DNA of 64,000 nucleotides, taken from the IMG/VR virus record IMGVR_UViG_3300032088_002153, positions 1-64,000 of that record. The stretch is one strand, 5' to 3'. Made by a program: the position numbers and the translations under genes. The DNA is from a virus. The notes below the pieces were generated by a model. The model was not told where the DNA came from. It saw nothing but the letters and a program-made list of their open reading frames with translations, and did not search any database. Shown here piece after piece: positions 6,575-14,175 of the stretch (the first letter of the stretch is position 1; every line of letters begins with the position of its first letter).

Positions 6575-7090
6575 TCATTGAGCGATACACTCCGCTACAA
6601 CGATAGCCGTATAATTACCACCAGCGAAGGCTTTGTTACCACCCATAACTGCTGATGATGAAGTCTTAAACCAAGTTGATCCTGTCGCTGTTAGATCGTA
6701 GCGATCCATCATTCCAATTTCAACCTTGTTAGTTTCATAAGCACTCATACCTGTAGAGTCTGACACTGTTTGCACAACTGTATCACCAGTCCATGTTACA
6801 ACATCAGGTAAACTTGGTGCTGATGAAAAACTGCTTGGCGCAGTGATTTGGGCATAGTACGCATCAGCCAATGAAACATCAAAACGAATTACTGCTAATT
6901 CACCACCGTCTGATGGTGTTGTAGTAAGAGTATACGCATTAGGGTTACCATATGTACCTGCAGTATCTGTTTGAATAACACAACGTGATTGTACTGTTCC
7001 GTTAATAGGCGTGTCGTTAGCTAAGACCATTGTTGAGGAAATTGTCATAGCTGCTATCGCACCTAATCCAAAAATCTTTTTACTTAACAT
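6575..7090 (-). CDS. Exported beta-rich protein, fimbrial or coat-U-like
   Basis: A 171-residue protein with signal peptide (GLGAIAAMTISSTMVLA, cut before ND). It has a beta-rich Ser/Thr/Gly body with two Cys, one near the start (QSRCVIQTD) and one at the end (VAECIAQ). This layout, with a Cys near each end and a strand GGNYTAIVVAECIA, resembles pilus subunits and spore-coat-U-type domains. It may be surface-exposed on the cell or virion. The frame continues after the UGA stop, described separately. Confidence 0.6.
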   Translation of the reverse strand: MLSKKIFGLGAIAAMTISSTMVLANDTPINGTVQSRCVIQTDTAGTYGNPNAYTLTTTPSDGGELAVIRFDVSLADAYYAQITAPSSFSSAPSLPDVVTWTGDTVVQTVSDSTGMSAYETNKVEIGMMDRYDLTATGSTWFKTSSSAVMGGNKAFAGGNYTAIVVAECIAQ

Positions 7091-7104
7091 TTTTTGTCTC
7101 CTAA

Positions 7105-8022
7105 TTAATTGTTTAAATTATATTGCATACCAACCATTTGTTGGTGTAATAATTGCTGTGCGAGACCAACCCGTGCGCCGCTATTTGCATCAGGCATTTT
7201 ACCATCGGGTATATTAATAACTTCGTTATATGTACCACCCGGTATAGTTACGTTAAGATAAGATCTATTCAATGCAGCTTGCGCAATGTCATTCATTATA
7301 CTAATTCGTTGATTTTCAGCAAAGTAAGTTGCGGTTTCTCCCGCAGCCATTGCATCTTCCAATCTCATTTTTGATCTCTTATCCTCTTTCATCTCAGCTT
7401 CTTTTCTACTATCAGCATCCTCTAAATCATCAGCGTCTTCTTGGACCTCTGCTTGATCGTTGAGTTCAACATCTCCATCTTTTGTCACGTCGTATATATC
7501 GTCTAAATCATATTCTATTATTTCAGGAACTGGCTTTTTATATCCTGGGCAGTTTGGATCATATTGCGGATCATAACACGGTGTAACTTTATATGTATAA
7601 ACAACACTTGCGCCTTCAACCTTACCTTCTCCAACTACTTCAATACTTCCCATTCCCCATAGTTCTCTTGGTATATTACCTACAGGAACAGCTTTACTAA
7701 TTTCCATACCGGATATAGAACCCGGCTTCCAATCATCTCTTTCTCTAAATATATATCCATTTCCATCTATTCTTTCATTCTGAACATAAACGGTTACCCA
7801 TTCGCCAGTTTCTTTTTGTATCGTATAGCGGTATATTACGTTTTGTATATCAATCCCAGGAACCCCTTGTGGCAAAAGGTCAGGCATAGACCATTGTAAA
7901 GCTTGGTCTGCTACTGCATTTCCAGTATAACCATAATATGGCGCAATGCTCTTAGTCTCCTCAGAGGAAGAGTAAGAAGGCCAGAATGCCAGCGCCAACA
8001 GCAGGAGCAACTTTTTCTGCAT
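7105..8022 (-). CDS. Exported protein with acidic hinge, 305 aa
   Basis: The signal peptide is MQKKLLLLLALAFWPSYSSS. The N-terminal beta-rich domain is followed by a short Cys pair (PCYDPQYDPNCPGYKKP) and a very acidic linker (residues near 170-210, rich in Asp and Glu). A helical region and a C-terminal segment (NVTIPGGTYNEVINIPDG) follow. It overlaps the upstream gene by 62 bases. I know no family; its place among exported proteins suggests a periplasmic or surface role. Confidence 0.62.
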   Translation of the reverse strand: MQKKLLLLLALAFWPSYSSSEETKSIAPYYGYTGNAVADQALQWSMPDLLPQGVPGIDIQNVIYRYTIQKETGEWVTVYVQNERIDGNGYIFRERDDWKPGSISGMEISKAVPVGNIPRELWGMGSIEVVGEGKVEGASVVYTYKVTPCYDPQYDPNCPGYKKPVPEIIEYDLDDIYDVTKDGDVELNDQAEVQEDADDLEDADSRKEAEMKEDKRSKMRLEDAMAAGETATYFAENQRISIMNDIAQAALNRSYLNVTIPGGTYNEVINIPDGKMPDANSGARVGLAQQLLHQQMVGMQYNLNN

Positions 8023-8548
8023 CTATAGGTCCCATTAATTTAAGTTCTTTTTTAGTTTCTGCTACGTGAGTTTCCCAACCAAGTTTGGCAGCCTCACCAA
8101 TTTGTCCATCGTACGGGCAGGGTGTTCCGGCTTGCATCATTGCGTCAAAAACACCAGTATCCTGACACATCACGGATACCGCTGCCACCTTCATTCCCAT
8201 ATCATATAATGTTTTTGCATTCTTTAATCTCTGACAATTTTCTTCAGTGAATGTACCACCACCAGAAATACCTAGGATCTGCGTTTGAACCGCAGCTGAT
8301 ACGCCGATAGTACATAAGTCCGTATTATTGCCTGCTGAAAATTGTGGGGAGATTGCTGTAGGAGGTGGTTGGTTAATTGTAGTTTCCATCGTACCAGTAG
8401 AATTGATATTACTGTCAGTACCTGATTTTGTACATACGTAACCTGTTGGACATTCAACATCTTCTGCTGAAGCTATCGTTCCCATAGTAATGAAAATCGC
8501 GATCAAACATATTGCGTATAACCATACCATTGCTTTTTTAACAAACAT
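7961..8548 (-). CDS. Exported Cys-rich protein with C-terminal membrane anchor
   Basis: A 195-residue protein. The signal peptide (YAICLIAIFITMGTIASA) precedes a mature part with several Cys (VECPTGYVCTKSG, DLCTIG, ENCQRL, VMCQD, TPCPYD) and a C-terminal hydrophobic helix (VGAGILAFLLFL). GGAGAAAG lies before ATG 8548. It heads the minus-strand run, below a late promoter at 8615-8622, so the run is likely late and envelope- or virion-related. Confidence 0.65.
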   Translation of the reverse strand: MFVKKAMVWLYAICLIAIFITMGTIASAEDVECPTGYVCTKSGTDSNINSTGTMETTINQPPPTAISPQFSAGNNTDLCTIGVSAAVQTQILGISGGGTFTEENCQRLKNAKTLYDMGMKVAAVSVMCQDTGVFDAMMQAGTPCPYDGQIGEAAKLGWETHVAETKKELKLMGPIDAEKVAPAVGAGILAFLLFL

Positions 8549-8614
8549 AATCTTTCTCCAAATTAATACATGCGATTAAGGCACAACCGCGCAGCCAAAT
8601 TTTGCTATTCCTTT

Positions 8615-8622
8615 TATTTATA
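8615..8622 (-). promoter_or_regulatory. T4-type late promoter for the minus-strand exported-protein run
   Basis: TATAAATA on the minus strand, about 67 bases before the 8548 start. It overlaps a plus-strand copy at 8619-8626, making a divergent pair. Confidence 0.6.
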
Positions 8623-8626
8623 AATA
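8619..8626 (+). promoter_or_regulatory. T4-type late promoter upstream of the nuclease gene
   Basis: TATAAATA on the plus strand, 54 bases before ATG 8680. It shares bases with the minus-strand copy, so one site may serve both directions. Confidence 0.6.
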
Positions 8627-8679
8627 TTAGCGTATTCAACAGAGAATTTAAATGAAATCGAATTGGGAGTGTAACAATT

Positions 8680-9162
8680 ATGTACGAGTATAGAGCAAAC
8701 ATTAATAGAGTAGTCGACGGCGACACAGTAGACTGTGATATTGAATTGGGCTTCGGCGTGGTTTTAGCTGATGAAAGAGTGCGAATTATGGGTATTGATA
8801 CACCAGAATCGAGAACATCAGATAAAGTCGAAAAGGTTTTTGGTCTAGCAGCCAAAGAACAGTTAAAGAAATTATTAGGTAAACAATGTATTCTTAAAAC
8901 ACAAATTGCGCGTAATGGTGAGGATATGAAAGGTAAATTTGGACGTATCCTTGGCGATTTTATTGCTGAAGATGGTAGAATGATTACCGATATCATGGCA
9001 GAAACTGGACACTGCGTTCCTTATATGGGTGGATCTAAAGAAGATACACAAGCAGGACACGAGGCGAATAGAAAACGTTTATTGAGCGAAGGTGTTGTAT
9101 CAAAAGAAGCATACGACAAAGCAGTAAAAATTATGGAAAAGAAGGCGAAAAAGAATGGATAA
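8680..9162 (+). CDS. Staphylococcal-nuclease-like (SNase/TNase) nuclease
   Basis: A 160-residue SNase-fold protein. Visible signatures are VVDGDTVDCDIELGFG near residues 8-23, RVRIMGIDTPESR near 33-45 (Arg and metal-site Asp of the family), and GRILGDFI. These enzymes are Ca-dependent nucleases that cut DNA and RNA. There is no signal peptide, so it would act in the cytoplasm, perhaps on host nucleic acid. The start has only a weak upstream site. The last 8 bases overlap the next gene. Confidence 0.85.
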   Translation: MYEYRANINRVVDGDTVDCDIELGFGVVLADERVRIMGIDTPESRTSDKVEKVFGLAAKEQLKKLLGKQCILKTQIARNGEDMKGKFGRILGDFIAEDGRMITDIMAETGHCVPYMGGSKEDTQAGHEANRKRLLSEGVVSKEAYDKAVKIMEKKAKKNG

Positions 9163-9472
9163 CTTTACGTTAGCAGAATTACAAGAAATGGTTGACAACT
9201 TAAGTACTGGTACTATTTTAGCGTCAGCAGTTTACGTACATATGAATGCATCAGGCGAAGGCGTATACGATGCAACAGATACTGACGGCGACAATGGACA
9301 CGTTTATATAACCGATCGCGGGGCTTCTGGATTTACAATTAATATAAATTCATTAATTACTGCGGAAGACGTTGTACATACATACCCTACATATGGTGAA
9401 AACGAAGAAGGTGAAATGATTGTAACTGGTGAATCTGGTAAAAACCAAGTTGCTGAAGACGAATATAATTAA
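9155..9472 (+). CDS. Unknown acidic protein, 105 aa
   Basis: The start overlaps the end of the nuclease gene (ATGGATAAC). The product has a helical first part (FTLAELQEMVDNL) and an acidic C-terminal half with DATDTDGDNGHVYI, an Asp-rich loop that could bind calcium but is not a standard EF-hand. Function unknown. Confidence 0.55.
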   Translation: MDNFTLAELQEMVDNLSTGTILASAVYVHMNASGEGVYDATDTDGDNGHVYITDRGASGFTININSLITAEDVVHTYPTYGENEEGEMIVTGESGKNQVAEDEYN

Positions 9473-9491
9473 AATAAACTTAAATTAACTA

Positions 9492-9520
9492 TTGACATTC
9501 CTGTTCTAATATGGTAAATT
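9492..9520 (+). promoter_or_regulatory. Early sigma70-type promoter
   Basis: TTGACA at 9492-9497, 17 bases, TAAATT at 9515-9520. It carries the AACTATTGACATTC leader shared by sites at 9927, 10226, 27607 and, in part, 63349. It drives the 9547 gene. Confidence 0.75.
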
Positions 9521-9546
9521 AGAATCAACAAATAAAGGAATATGTT

Positions 9547-9918
9547 ATGAAAAAGTTTAAACTATATCAAATCCAAATGACAAACGAAATCGTTGATGCG
9601 GTTAATGCTGGTAAAACAGTACCTGCATATTCAGCAAAGATGAAAATGTCAATGGATTTAAGAGGAACTAACATCGGTAACTTAGCCGGTGATGCTTTTG
9701 CTGAAGAGTATTACACACATGTTTCAACTATTACTGCTGAAGACTTTAACCAAGTTTTTGAAATTGGTAACATTGGTCCAGAGTCAAACATCGAAAGATT
9801 TTCACGTATGGCATCCGTATCAATAGGTGATATAATTGTTGACGACGAAGGTACAATGGTTGTTGTTGCTCCAACAGGTTTTGTAGCTTTTGCGTATTTT
9901 CCAAAATTAGCAGCCTAA
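9547..9918 (+). CDS. Unknown early protein, 123 aa
   Basis: A 123-residue soluble protein (MKKFKLYQIQMTNEIVDAVN...) right behind its own early promoter, with AAAGGAATATGTT as ribosome site. The C-terminal half is beta-rich (VSIGDIIVDDEGTMVVVAPTGFVAF). The family is unknown. It is the first of a row of short, separately promoted genes typical of phage early, host-takeover regions. Confidence 0.6.
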   Translation: MKKFKLYQIQMTNEIVDAVNAGKTVPAYSAKMKMSMDLRGTNIGNLAGDAFAEEYYTHVSTITAEDFNQVFEIGNIGPESNIERFSRMASVSIGDIIVDDEGTMVVVAPTGFVAFAYFPKLAA

Positions 9919-9926
9919 TTTAACTA

Positions 9927-9955
9927 TTGACATTCTCTTTAGAATCAGTTATATT
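9927..9955 (+). promoter_or_regulatory. Early sigma70-type promoter
   Basis: TTGACA at 9927-9932, 17 bases, TATATT at 9950-9955. The segment from AACTATTGACATTCTC to AGAATCAGTTATATT is almost the same as at 10226. Confidence 0.8.
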
Positions 9956-9982
9956 AGAATTAAATAAACAAAGGAAAATACT

Positions 9983-10222
9983 ATGACAACTTACAATATC
10001 GAGCTTGACATATCTCACGAACCAACTAACGAAGAGGTTCAGCAATTCGCAAAAGATCACGGGTGTTCGGCAACTCTATTACAAGCTAATGGTCCTGCTG
10101 GTGGTAATCCACTTTACCTATTTCAATCTGATAATTTTGACCATCTTGATGAATTGGCTTCTCAAGTCTTGGGAGTAAATACAGACATTGAATTTATCAA
10201 AACTTCAATATATCAAAATTAA
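9983..10222 (+). CDS. Unknown early protein, 79 aa
   Basis: A 79-residue soluble protein (MTTYNIELDISHEPTNEEVQ...) with AAAGGAAA upstream of the ATG. It alternates strands and helices in a compact ferredoxin-like pattern (YNIELDI, helix, SATLLQA, helix), but no known family is clear. It sits between two copies of the same promoter. Confidence 0.6.
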   Translation: MTTYNIELDISHEPTNEEVQQFAKDHGCSATLLQANGPAGGNPLYLFQSDNFDHLDELASQVLGVNTDIEFIKTSIYQN

Positions 10223-10225
10223 CTA

Positions 10226-10254
10226 TTGACATTCTCCTTAGAATCAGTTATATT
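10226..10254 (+). promoter_or_regulatory. Early sigma70-type promoter
   Basis: TTGACA at 10226-10231, 17 bases, TATATT at 10249-10254. It is a close copy of the site at 9927 and would drive the next two small genes and possibly the RNA region behind them. Confidence 0.8.
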
Positions 10255-10285
10255 GATTATATAAACAAATGGAAAGAGAATCAAA

Positions 10286-10444
10286 ATGCGTATCGTAATT
10301 AAAGACATTATGAAAGTTTGTAAATGCTCAGACAAAGTTGCACTTAACATTGAAGAGCAAATGGAAATTGAAGGTTTTGATTTTTCTCAGGCAACTAAAA
10401 AAGAATTTCGCATTGCTGCTAAATTCGCTATGATGGAAATATAA
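10286..10444 (+). CDS. Unknown small protein, 52 aa
   Basis: ATG at 10286 with GGAAAGAGA upstream, TAA at 10442-10444. The product (MRIVIKDIMKVCKCSDKVALNIEEQMEIEG...) is helical, with a VCKCSDKVALNIEEQM stretch that could form a helix-turn-helix-like pair, but this is only a guess. It is the first gene behind the early promoter at 10226. Confidence 0.5.
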   Translation: MRIVIKDIMKVCKCSDKVALNIEEQMEIEGFDFSQATKKEFRIAAKFAMMEI

Positions 10445-10462
10445 ATAAAGGAACTCTATATT

Positions 10463-10789
10463 ATGAAAACAGTAATTAAAGCAAGTGACGTTGGAAGCAC
10501 ACTAACACATAAGCCAAACAATCGTGCAAAGGCAGTGTTTAAAACACTAGACCAAGGTCAGTATGCTATTGAAGCAAAAAATATTTTGATGGAAAATGTT
10601 AAAACTGGCGAAGTATGGGAACTTGGCTCTTCCACACCAGTATACTCGAAAGAGTTAATTGAATATCAAATGTTAATGCCAAAGGATCGTCTATTAGAAA
10701 CATTTCCTGGGATTGTAGGAAAGTTTTTTGAAAGCCGAGGAACGTGGTCCGACAAAGACGAGTGGAACGTAAAGTACACTCGAGCATAA
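10463..10789 (+). CDS. Unknown small protein, 108 aa
   Basis: A 108-residue soluble basic protein (MKTVIKASDVGSTLTHKPNN...) with AAAGGAACTC before the start. No motif is visible. It ends just before the structured RNA region and could share its transcript. Confidence 0.55.
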   Translation: MKTVIKASDVGSTLTHKPNNRAKAVFKTLDQGQYAIEAKNILMENVKTGEVWELGSSTPVYSKELIEYQMLMPKDRLLETFPGIVGKFFESRGTWSDKDEWNVKYTRA

Positions 10790-10796
10790 TTCAGAG

Positions 10797-11060
10797 GCGG
10801 GTATTAGAGAGTAAAGACTAATATCGGCCAATGAAAAGCCTAACAGCCAATGTACAAGGTTTTGTTAGGTGGGTATAATCGCCGGTACCGAAGGAAACCC
10901 GGACGTTTGCTACTAACGAGATTGTAGATAAGGGGAGAGGCACTGCAGAAAGTCTCTCCCACGAAAACTATATTAACCTGCGTCTTGCAAATGAGGGAAC
11001 CGGACCTAAACTTTGCCAGACAATATCGTCAAAGAACCAAGGCGCAGATTAATATAGTTT
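10797..11060 (+). ncRNA. Structured non-coding RNA candidate upstream of tRNA-Pro
   Basis: About 265 bases without a convincing frame hold several good helices. They are TATTAG 10802-10807 with CTAATA 10818-10823, CCTAACA 10839-10845 with TGTTAGG 10863-10869, and GGGAGAG 10933-10939 with CTCTCCC 10954-10960. The largest is a 12-base-pair stem, 10965-10976 with 11049-11060, continued inward by CTGCGTC 10978-10984 and GGCGCAG 11041-11047. Inside it GCAAA 10987-10991 can pair with TTTGC 11012-11016. It ends two bases before tRNA-Pro. I cannot match it to RNase P RNA, 6S RNA or a group I intron; some large phage RNAs lie next to tRNAs. Confidence 0.6.
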
Positions 11061-11062
11061 AA

Positions 11063-11139
11063 CAGGGTGTAGCTCAGTATGGTAGAGTGTCGCACTTGGA
11101 ATGCGAAGGTCGTTGGTTCAAGTCCAGCTACCCTGACCA
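11063..11139 (+). tRNA. tRNA-Pro (anticodon UGG)
   Basis: The acceptor stem CAGGGTG pairs with TACCCTG (one G-U); a leading C is usual for tRNA-Pro. The anticodon stem TCGCA/TGCGA encloses CTTGGAA, giving TGG (reads CCA). The T arm is GTTGG-TTCAAGT-CCAGC. CCA is encoded at 11137-11139. Confidence 0.93.
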
Positions 11140-11205
11140 ATTGGCAGGATCAGCCTAGGAGAGGTGTAACACACAGCCTAAAGATCACATAGAAGACCCG
11201 AGTAA

Positions 11206-11238
11206 TAGGGAGGTTATTAATTTAGCCTCCCTATTTTT
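11206..11238 (+). terminator. Rho-independent terminator after tRNA-Pro
   Basis: TAGGGAGG 11206-11213 pairs perfectly with CCTCCCTA 11226-11233, followed by TTTTTG. The T run favours the plus strand. The same hairpin also lies just past the end of the minus-strand EF-hand gene, so it may serve both. Confidence 0.85.
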
Positions 11239-11241
11239 GTT

Positions 11242-11571
11242 TTATTTTTTGCCTACTGCATCAGCAGCAAAGAATGCTGAAACCAATACCGCAATTGATG
11301 CAAAGTATGTTGGTGCAATATCAGCAACTAATCCAGCCGCTGTGTCTAAGTTTAACCAAGAAGTTAAAATGATTGCTAATGGATATACTAATAATCCAAT
11401 AAGTGAAAACCAAGCCATTTTACGGATAGCGTCACGCTGAGCGTCTTTATCCTCTAATGCTTTGCGTTTGAATTCTAAATGCATTGCCATTTCTTCAGCT
11501 GAGATATGACCGTCTCCGTTCACGTCAATAGCTGCCGCTGCTTCTGCATCGATAGTTGTCTTGTCTGCCAT
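11242..11571 (-). CDS. Membrane protein with an EF-hand calcium site
   Basis: The start at 11571 (MADKTTID) is chosen because GGAG precedes it; the frame opens four codons earlier. The 109-residue product has a canonical EF-hand loop (DVNGDGHISAEE), a charged helix (EFKRKALEDKDAQRDAIRK) and two transmembrane helices (WFSLIGLLVYPLAIILTSW and YFASIAVLVSAFFAADAV). The topology fits a small inner-membrane protein, perhaps holin-like, with a calcium-sensing cytoplasmic end. Calcium-triggered action is inference. Confidence 0.7.
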   Translation of the reverse strand: MADKTTIDAEAAAAIDVNGDGHISAEEMAMHLEFKRKALEDKDAQRDAIRKMAWFSLIGLLVYPLAIILTSWLNLDTAAGLVADIAPTYFASIAVLVSAFFAADAVGKK

Positions 11572-11627
11572 GTTATTCTCCATTAAATTTATATGCGCAT
11601 TACAAAGACTTCAATACTTTTATTTAT

Positions 11628-11635
11628 TATAAATA
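11628..11635 (+). promoter_or_regulatory. T4-type late promoter
   Basis: TATAAATA 38 bases before ATG 11673, in front of three virion-type genes. Confidence 0.7.
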
Positions 11636-11672
11636 ACTGTAATGCCTAGTCAATTTAGCAAAGGAGATGAAC

Positions 11673-11855
11673 ATGGCCATTAAAGTATCGACGACAACTG
11701 TCATAGATAACGCATTACAAATGCAAAACATCGCAACGATGGATACAGTTACCCAAACCACAATTATTGATTTCATTAAAGCTGTTGACCACAAACTTAT
11801 TATACGTGACTCAGCTGGTAATGAAACTTTTAGAATTTACGGCTTGCCAGCGTAA
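11673..11855 (+). CDS. Small virion-region protein, 60 aa
   Basis: AGGAG at 11662-11666 points to ATG 11673 (MAIKVSTTTVIDNAL); the ATG at 11667 overlaps the ribosome site. The product is a short polar protein ending NETFRIYGLPA. It is coupled to the next gene by TAATG. Proteins of this look (AIKVSTTTVIDN...) accompany fibre or structural genes in marine phages; exact role unknown. Confidence 0.6.
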   Translation: MAIKVSTTTVIDNALQMQNIATMDTVTQTTIIDFIKAVDHKLIIRDSAGNETFRIYGLPA

Positions 11856-12856
11856 TGGCAGGTTGGATATTACAAGGTGATTTAACGGGAGCTGGCGTTG
11901 GCCTTGATATGCCAAACCCAGCCTTTGACCCGTATGAAGGTCAGGTATTACGAAGAATTGCTTATTTGTATTCTTTAAATACCACCGTTAATTTATCGGT
12001 AGTTAATTCTGGTGGAAATTTAGGTACGATAGGTTCTGACACAAGAATGCAGGCTGGTGCAAGTACATCTACAACTGCAGCTCAAGGTGGCTTTGCTACC
12101 TCAGGCAATACACCTGACATATCCACCGTCGCAGGCGGTACATACGCTCGTATTAGCCAATCAGTAAGCGGTTCTCCTCCTGCATTACCTACTGATACAG
12201 ACTTGCATAGGTTTCCATTGCTTATGACTCCAACTGCTGGCGATCTTCAGTCTATGGACTTGGCTGATTGCTACGAATTCTTTATTGCACCAGCAATGGC
12301 AATTATTCAAAACGGAACAGTAGATGCCAACTCGGGTGGCATGTATCATATATCTTCATCAAGCAGTGTTTCCGGTTCAACACTAATATCATCAACACCG
12401 GTATTCATTGATACTAGAGCAAATGCTGCCGCGTACACTGCGGGAGGCATTGGTGAAACTCAGGACCAACCTACGACTGTTAGTAATTATTATTTACATA
12501 AAGTTACTCCGGCAGCCAACACGCCTAGCTTTATGCCAGTATATTGGAGTTACGCAAATAGCGATATAAGAGAAATGTCTTTATCTATGTTTGACGATAT
12601 ATTTGGACCAATGATACAAAACGCTGCAGTGAACGGAACAGGCATAGCGGGTTTTGATTCAGTTTTAAGATATAACTTAAATGGATCTGGTAATACTATG
12701 GGTTCAGTAATGGCTGATACAAGATTAAGTGGTTCATCAGCTTCTGGTTATACACAAAGATTTGTAAGTACGTCTGATTATCGAACACAAGAGTTTCCTA
12801 ATGGTACTCCCACAACAATCAACTCTTATACATTAAAAGCAACATTAACTAACTAA
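11855..12856 (+). CDS. Putative virion structural protein, 333 aa
   Basis: A 333-residue Gly/Ser/Thr-rich, beta-rich protein with low charge (MAGWILQGDLTGAGVGLDMP...) and no signal peptide, typical of fibre or decoration proteins. Segments such as YTAGGIGETQDQPTTVSNYY and PVYWSYANSDIREMSLSMF resemble virion proteins of marine myoviruses. A late promoter lies upstream. It may be a tail fibre or capsid-associated protein; homology is from impression, not search. Confidence 0.6.
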   Translation: MAGWILQGDLTGAGVGLDMPNPAFDPYEGQVLRRIAYLYSLNTTVNLSVVNSGGNLGTIGSDTRMQAGASTSTTAAQGGFATSGNTPDISTVAGGTYARISQSVSGSPPALPTDTDLHRFPLLMTPTAGDLQSMDLADCYEFFIAPAMAIIQNGTVDANSGGMYHISSSSSVSGSTLISSTPVFIDTRANAAAYTAGGIGETQDQPTTVSNYYLHKVTPAANTPSFMPVYWSYANSDIREMSLSMFDDIFGPMIQNAAVNGTGIAGFDSVLRYNLNGSGNTMGSVMADTRLSGSSASGYTQRFVSTSDYRTQEFPNGTPTTINSYTLKATLTN

Positions 12857-12867
12857 GGATTTATATT

Positions 12868-13446
12868 ATGGCAGAATTTAGTGGCGCGGTTGACGCGGCG
12901 TATTACATGGATGAAAACTACAGCTTAATTGAAGTTGTATATACAAATCCTAATAACGAAAAAGTTAATTACATGGTTGAAGTAGGAGACAATGCAGATT
13001 ATAATGCGTTAGTTTCAGAAGGTTGGGATCCAGAAAAGCTTGTTGAAACTACTTCAGAATTTAAAAGAGAAAGCGCTCGTGAATTTGGTGAATTAGTTAA
13101 TGCGCAAGCGCAAGCCTTGGCAGAGGAAATGCTAGGAATGCGTTTCCTTATGGAACGTAAAGAAATTCTCGAAAAGCAAACAGCTGAGCTAGACCAACAG
13201 ACACAAGAAAAAGAAAATCAACTATTAAGCCTTGACCAAGATGTTAAAGTAAAAACAAACAAAGTTGACCACGCAGTGTATGACTTTATTCGCGACAATA
13301 ACGAAAGCAAAGAAGAACTCTTTAAGTTTAAACTTTGGGCATTAGAACAAGACGTGGTTAAAAAATCTGACAAATCAATTAAGTCTTCTATACGTAAGTC
13401 AACTCGTATTACATCAGCAATGGCGATTTACAACGATCTCTTATAA
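12868..13446 (+). CDS. Coiled-coil protein, 192 aa, behind the structural gene
   Basis: A short beta-rich N-terminus (AYYMDENYSLIEVVYTNPNN) is followed by a long coiled coil (residues near 70-150, rich in Glu, Gln and Lys) and a basic C-terminus (KKSDKSIKSSIRKSTRITS). It follows the virion gene by 11 bases and probably shares its late transcript. A fibre chaperone or connector is possible. Its last six bases overlap the end of the minus-strand kinase-like gene. Confidence 0.55.
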   Translation: MAEFSGAVDAAYYMDENYSLIEVVYTNPNNEKVNYMVEVGDNADYNALVSEGWDPEKLVETTSEFKRESAREFGELVNAQAQALAEEMLGMRFLMERKEILEKQTAELDQQTQEKENQLLSLDQDVKVKTNKVDHAVYDFIRDNNESKEELFKFKLWALEQDVVKKSDKSIKSSIRKSTRITSAMAIYNDLL

Positions 13447-14163
13447 AAAACTTGTAGGTCTATTGGTTTGAAAAGGATTAAGACACGCTATGATAAAGTC
13501 TACTTCCTTTTTGCTCAATCCTGTTTCTAAAAGTTTTGTCGTAAATTTTGGTACTATATTTTTGTAAGTTGTTTGATAATTTTTCTTGGCTAACTCTGAA
13601 TTTTTCTCATCATTTAAATATGGTACACTACCTATCATGCAAGTATATATTACACAGGCATACGCAAAGTAATCATCTGTATAGTGTACGTTAGCTAGTA
13701 AACTTTCATATGGTCTACTAAAATGTCTACCTGATCCTAACAAAGGTGTGAGAATTACATCAAAACGCACTGAAGCATCAAAATCAAAATACCTAAACTG
13801 GCCTTCGTTATAAGCTATGTTTTTAAGAGTATAGTCTAATAAAATATAATTACTGCTATGAACAATATCAAATAATTCTTTAGTGTATTTTGTGAATTTT
13901 CTTATAAGTTCTTTAGTTGGTGTGATATGAACACAGTCGAGTGGTTCACCTTCAACCCATTCTTTTATAAGTCTGCCATTGTTATAATCTATTATTTCTG
14001 GCAAAGACTCGTGGTTTATATGTAGGAGTGCTTCGTATTCATAATACGCTTGGTCTTTGTAACAGTAAGTTACATTATCTTTTTTAACGCGATATACGTT
14101 GCGCGTTGATTTTGGTTTAACACGCAAATGCTCGTCGAACATGACTTCATAGCCTGTTAACAT
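13441..14163 (-). CDS. Protein-kinase-fold protein
   Basis: A 240-residue protein with an eyecatching kinase pattern. YRVKKDNVTYCYKDQAYYEYEAL supplies the lysine strand and C-helix Glu. LLDYTLKNIAY fits the catalytic loop (Asp and Asn), FDFDASV stands for the DFG segment, DDYFAYACVIYTCMIGSVPY fits helix F, and NRPTSF fits the late Arg. The glycine-rich loop is not clear. It may phosphorylate a protein or small substrate; it could also be an inactive kinase relative. It is divergent from the radical SAM genes across a pair of late promoters. Confidence 0.68.
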   Translation of the reverse strand: MLTGYEVMFDEHLRVKPKSTRNVYRVKKDNVTYCYKDQAYYEYEALLHINHESLPEIIDYNNGRLIKEWVEGEPLDCVHITPTKELIRKFTKYTKELFDIVHSSNYILLDYTLKNIAYNEGQFRYFDFDASVRFDVILTPLLGSGRHFSRPYESLLANVHYTDDYFAYACVIYTCMIGSVPYLNDEKNSELAKKNYQTTYKNIVPKFTTKLLETGLSKKEVDFIIACLNPFQTNRPTSFL

Positions 14164-14175
14164 TTTTTAATATCC

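Noticed and set aside
10790-11060. RNase P RNA, 6S RNA, or a group I intron before tRNA-Pro
   Set aside because: The conserved boxes of these RNAs are not found, and tRNA-Pro is intact; so the region is left as an unknown structured RNA.
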